Source: Prevotellaceae bacterium (GTDB lineage Bacteria; Bacteroidota; Bacteroidia; Bacteroidales; UBA932). Taken from it: a DNA stretch of 8,671 nucleotides. Under the pieces are notes generated by a model. It was not told the origin of the DNA, searched no databases, and saw nothing but the letters and a program-made list of their open reading frames with translations. A program made the translations under genes and the position numbers. The stretch's first letter is position 1; each line of letters opens with the position of its first letter. Shown here in pieces: positions 6,143-8,671 of the stretch. Location: positions 1 to 8,671 of the forward strand of contig JAIRZR010000441.1 of assembly GCA_031267155.1 (NCBI GenBank), read 5' to 3'.

Positions 6143-7510
6143 CTATTTTATGGATATATTTCCAAATGCACTGTAAGCATCAATCTTTACTGTTGGCGTT
6201 TTATCGCCGAAAGTTCCTTTTTTTACAATCCTGTTGGACTCTTTTTCCGACAGGTAATATTTGAATTTGTATTTATCGTCAATTGACAGCTTCCCGTATT
6301 TCAATTCGGCATTAAAGTCTGCCGACAAATCCGGGTCGAGACTTAGTTTCAGGGGTGAATACCTGCCGGAGAATTTAAAGGATTCCAAGTGTACAGAAGC
6401 GCTGTTTATTTTTATGTTCGAAAAGGAAGATTCAAGATTCAGTTTCCTGTCGAGATTTTTGAGAGTTGTTGGAGCGTATTTCAATATGGCGTCGAACTCC
6501 TCAAGCGAATCAATATTGATGTTTCCAAACGAACAGTCTGCCTTCATTGTCCCGACTTTACCGGCTGTATAATTTGAATATTTCGACTGAACGTCGAGCT
6601 TTCCTGCCGAATCAATACGGATATTTCCAAATGAACAGTCTGCCTTCATTGTCCCGGCTTTACGGGCTTTATAATTGGAGTATTTCGACTGGGCGTCGAG
6701 ATTTTCAACCGAATCAATATTAATGTTTCCAAACGAACAGTTTGATTTCATTACCCCAACTTTACCGATTATATAATCAGTGTATCTCGACTGGAGGTCA
6801 AGCATGTCAGCCGCATTTATTCTCAGTTTCCCGAAATTTACCGAAAAAATCAGGCTTCCGGCTTTATCTATTTTAAATTTGGAATATTTGCCTCCAATAC
6901 GTACCGGCGAATTAAAAAATGTACCGGCATTCAGATTGCCGAAATCAATATCGCAGTTAAAATCGCCATAAAAATCGCCCATATTTACATTTCCGTATCT
7001 GAGATCAACTTTCATCGCGACATTTTTCGGAATGGCGATTATATAGTCAATCTTTACTCCCTTCTGACCAACATGTCCGCCTTCGATAACATATATGGAC
7101 CGCAGGGTTTTTAAAAGAGACTTTTTAGGCTTTTTCTCATACCTATTTTGGGGATATACGGTTTTTACAGTCAGGACACCGCCGGTTGTGGATGTTTCGC
7201 AGACAGGCTTGACATCCTCTTTTTCGAAGTACTGTATTTCCAGCTCTATCTGTTCGGAATCCGATTCAGTGACAGTTATATTTCCGAATGAATGCTCGAA
7301 ACGTATTTTGTCAATACCGGAAAAACTCCGTTTCTCGATTCGAGACAGATCTGTCAGTGCTGGCGGCATTGGCGGTGTTGGCGGCATTGGCGGCGTTGGC
7401 GGCGTTGGCGGCGTTGCCGGCATTGCCGGCATTGCTGGATTCGACTGTGCATACACTTGAAAAACGGATACACATAAAACAATTACTAATAATAATAAAC
7501 ACTTTTTCAT
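6143..7510 (-). CDS. Exported repeat protein with proline-rich linker and DUF4097-like beta-solenoid
   Basis: The 455-aa product starts with a signal peptide (MKKCLLLLVIVLC..., probable cleavage VYA|Q near residue 21). A proline-rich linker follows at about 25-50, made of PP(T/M) triplets (AMPATPPTPPTPPMPP). From ~55 to the end it is beta-strand rich with recurring SFGNI / YSNY motifs, resembling the DUF4097 and DUF2807 solenoid families. Three near-identical 34-residue repeats (KADCSFGNIRIDSAGKLD...) lie in the middle, preceded by a more diverged unit. The linker probably spaces the solenoid away from a membrane or cell wall surface; function is unknown. It lies between the putative anti-sigma gene (21-bp gap) and the DUF2807-like gene, and is presumably a target of the sigma factor as well as part of its operon. 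Export and solenoid fold: fairly sure; exact family: less sure. Confidence 0.82.
   Translation of the reverse strand: MKKCLLLLVIVLCVSVFQVYAQSNPAMPAMPATPPTPPTPPMPPTPPMPPALTDLSRIEKRSFSGIDKIRFEHSFGNITVTESDSEQIELEIQYFEKEDVKPVCETSTTGGVLTVKTVYPQNRYEKKPKKSLLKTLRSIYVIEGGHVGQKGVKIDYIIAIPKNVAMKVDLRYGNVNMGDFYGDFNCDIDFGNLNAGTFFNSPVRIGGKYSKFKIDKAGSLIFSVNFGKLRINAADMLDLQSRYTDYIIGKVGVMKSNCSFGNINIDSVENLDAQSKYSNYKARKAGTMKADCSFGNIRIDSAGKLDVQSKYSNYTAGKVGTMKADCSFGNINIDSLEEFDAILKYAPTTLKNLDRKLNLESSFSNIKINSASVHLESFKFSGRYSPLKLSLDPDLSADFNAELKYGKLSIDDKYKFKYYLSEKESNRIVKKGTFGDKTPTVKIDAYSAFGNISIK
6443..6850 (-). repeat. 102-bp in-frame tandem repeats in the solenoid gene
   Basis: Three units of 102 bp (34 codons) occupy 6748-6647, 6646-6545 and 6544-6443; a diverged unit precedes them at 6850-6749. 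The same marker, tttccaaa/tttccaa followed by gaacag, recurs at 6522, 6624 and 6726. The units are nearly identical over their first two thirds, and the last one drifts after YAPTT. This indicates recent duplication or gene conversion within the gene, and copy number could vary between strains. Confidence 0.85.
7361..7438 (-). repeat. Degenerate 9-bp repeats encoding the proline-rich linker
   Basis: On the plus strand the unit is ggcggcnttg-like (ggcggcattggcggtgtt...), repeated about eight times. It encodes alternating PPT, PPM and PAM triplets on the minus strand. Because the unit is a multiple of three, slippage would change linker length without breaking the frame. Confidence 0.8.
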
Positions 7511-7531
7511 AACTTTATATATTTTATTTTT

Positions 7532-8050
7532 TCAACATTTATAATATTCTTCCAGTTTGCCGTTGATGGCTTGAAGCGCTTCCAGATTTGCAGTATAGTG
7601 TTCTACCAGATAGTATATTGCAAGTTCTTCGCTTTCTGCCCCGCGGATTTCTTCGGCAAATTTACCGGCGTCCTCGACAATGTCCTGCAAATCCTTTTCG
7701 AGCTGGATTCGGGTTTCCGCGTCGGCTCTGGACAGTTTGCAGTTGATTCCGGCTATCTGTTCGTCCATCTGAGATCTGTAGAACGCTTCGGTTTCCGCAA
7801 ATTCGCTGAAATCCTGTTCTGCGGAATCATCGCCCGATGATTTATACATCCATATTCCGGTAATAATAAGCGCGATTGAGGCTGCTATTGAGACCGCTCC
7901 GAAGAGCTTTACTTTCAGTGTCCTTTTGTGTTTCTTCTCCTGAAGATGAAGGTCCAGGCGTTTTTCGAAGCGTTCGAAATGACCTTCAAACGGTTCGCAG
8001 TCGTCGAATATATTCCTGTTTCCCTTCAGATACTTATTTAAATCGTTCAT
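7532..8050 (-). CDS. Single-pass membrane protein, putative anti-sigma factor
   Basis: The 172-aa protein has a cytoplasmic N-terminal ~45 residues including EGHFERFEKRL (22-32), a motif I associate with small Bacteroidota membrane proteins that sit beside ECF sigma genes. A basic stretch (KKHKRTLKVK) precedes one transmembrane helix at about 49-69. The C-terminal ~100 residues are acidic and helical, probably coiled-coil, and would face the periplasm. There is no zinc-binding HxxxCxxC motif and no FecR domain. Its ATG overlaps the sigma stop (ATGA at 8047-8050), so the two products are likely made in fixed ratio, as for sigma/anti-sigma pairs. The role as anti-sigma factor is inferred from position and topology; direct homology is not recognised. 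Confidence 0.75.
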   Translation of the reverse strand: MNDLNKYLKGNRNIFDDCEPFEGHFERFEKRLDLHLQEKKHKRTLKVKLFGAVSIAASIALIITGIWMYKSSGDDSAEQDFSEFAETEAFYRSQMDEQIAGINCKLSRADAETRIQLEKDLQDIVEDAGKFAEEIRGAESEELAIYYLVEHYTANLEALQAINGKLEEYYKC

Positions 8051-8598
8051 TTTCCGTTATTTTTAATAATCTCAATTAATTTCTGTTTTGCCCGCATATA
8101 CTGTACGCGGACGGTTCCCGGCTGCATTTTGAGGATGCCGGCGATTTCCTCATGGTCGTAACCTTCCATCAAATACAGCGTTACAATCAGTCTTGCCCTG
8201 CCTGTCAGCTGTTCGATGGCAGCCTTCACCTGCATTGCCTTTTCTCTTATCAGTTCCATTTCATCCTCATCTTCGCCGGTTTCGTCGATTCTGTTCGACA
8301 TGGCGTCATCGCCGTATCCGGTAAATTCCGGTCTGTTTTCCCTTAGCCTGTCGATCGACGTATTGATGGCAATGCGCACAATCCATGCCTCGAAAGGAAT
8401 GCTGTCTTCGTATATGCCAAGTTTCGAAAAGACTTTCAGAAAACTTTCCTGCATGGCGTCTTCGGCTTCATACCGGTCTCTCAATATACGGAAACAGCTG
8501 TTGTATATTCTTTTATAAAAAGTTTTATATAACTGCATCTGTGCTTTTCTGTCGCCTTTCATGCATTGTGCCGTGATATTGCTGTCCCATTCAATCAT
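8047..8598 (-). CDS. ECF-type RNA polymerase sigma-70 factor
   Basis: At 183 aa it has the two-domain ECF layout. Region 2 covers about 20-88 with DAMQESFLKVF (47-57) and PFEAWIVRIAINTSIDRLR, the -10 recognition and core-binding part. An acidic linker (DETGEDEDEMEL) follows. Region 4 covers about 127-178 with the helix-turn-helix YDHEEIAGILKMQPGTVRVQYMRAKQKL for -35 recognition. ECF sigma factors redirect RNA polymerase to envelope or stress regulons and are held by a membrane anti-sigma factor, here most likely the product of the overlapping next gene. It is the first gene of the four-gene operon. Two ATGs overlap at the start (8598 and 8590, the latter out of frame); the first gives the full protein. 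Confidence 0.95.
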   Translation of the reverse strand: MIEWDSNITAQCMKGDRKAQMQLYKTFYKRIYNSCFRILRDRYEAEDAMQESFLKVFSKLGIYEDSIPFEAWIVRIAINTSIDRLRENRPEFTGYGDDAMSNRIDETGEDEDEMELIREKAMQVKAAIEQLTGRARLIVTLYLMEGYDHEEIAGILKMQPGTVRVQYMRAKQKLIEIIKNNGK

Positions 8599-8613
8599 TC
8601 CATCCAGTCATTT

Positions 8614-8625
8614 GTCATATATGAC
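8614..8625. promoter_or_regulatory. Perfect 12-bp palindrome upstream of the sigma gene
   Basis: The sequence gtcatatatgac is its own reverse complement and lies 16 bp upstream of the sigma start codon. A dimeric regulator could bind it, or it could form part of the leader. A partial -7 box on the minus strand (TAATTTTT, 8628-8635) lies just upstream, which would put the palindrome around the transcription start. No protein is known to bind it. Confidence 0.35.
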
Positions 8626-8671
8626 GGAAAAAATTATGAAATGTTACACTTTTAGAGTTAAAAACTAAAAG

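Noticed and set aside
6443..6850. Possible CRISPR-like array
   Set aside because: The periodic 102-bp units are in-frame coding repeats without spacer/repeat alternation.

Overview
The window reads as chromosomal DNA from a member of the Bacteroidota, most likely Bacteroidales. The reasons are an UpxY-type NusG paralogue, a secreted protease ending in what looks like a type IX secretion sorting domain, TAnnTTTG-type -7 promoter boxes, AT-rich start regions without clear Shine-Dalgarno sequences, and an ECF sigma operon carrying beta-solenoid (DUF2807-like) exported proteins. No rRNA, tRNA, IS element or CRISPR array is visible.

Layout. (1) Positions 3-1334, plus strand: the 3' part of a secreted trypsin-fold serine protease with Ig/PKD-like modules and a C-terminal sorting domain; its 5' end lies outside the window. 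(2) 1398-1913, minus strand: an upxY/nusG-like antiterminator with its own promoter. It converges on the protease gene, so no same-strand capsule genes follow directly. (3) 1987-4971, minus strand: a tightly packed housekeeping operon in the order aroD, HAD hydrolase, ruvB, histidine-phosphatase-like gene. Stop/start overlaps join the first three, there is a 6-bp gap before the fourth, and a good Bacteroidales-type promoter sits just upstream of aroD. (4) 4972-5311: a gene-free spacer containing the aroD promoter and two inverted copies of a repeat with the core caatgaagcgaagcgattg, one of them inside a C9/G6 hairpin. (5) 5312-8598, minus strand: a four-gene operon of ECF sigma factor, membrane-anchored putative anti-sigma factor, a 455-aa exported repeat protein with a proline-rich linker and 102-bp tandem repeats, and a 262-aa DUF2807-like exported beta-solenoid. 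A perfect 12-bp palindrome lies just upstream of the sigma gene.

How the genes fit together. The sigma/anti-sigma pair probably senses an envelope condition and controls the two exported solenoid proteins downstream of it. The aroD operon mixes shikimate synthesis, DNA repair and two phosphatase-type genes, with compact spacing that implies one transcript. The most novel-looking items are the sigma plus twin-solenoid surface operon and the intergenic palindromic repeat pair. The rest looks like ordinary Bacteroidales chromosome.
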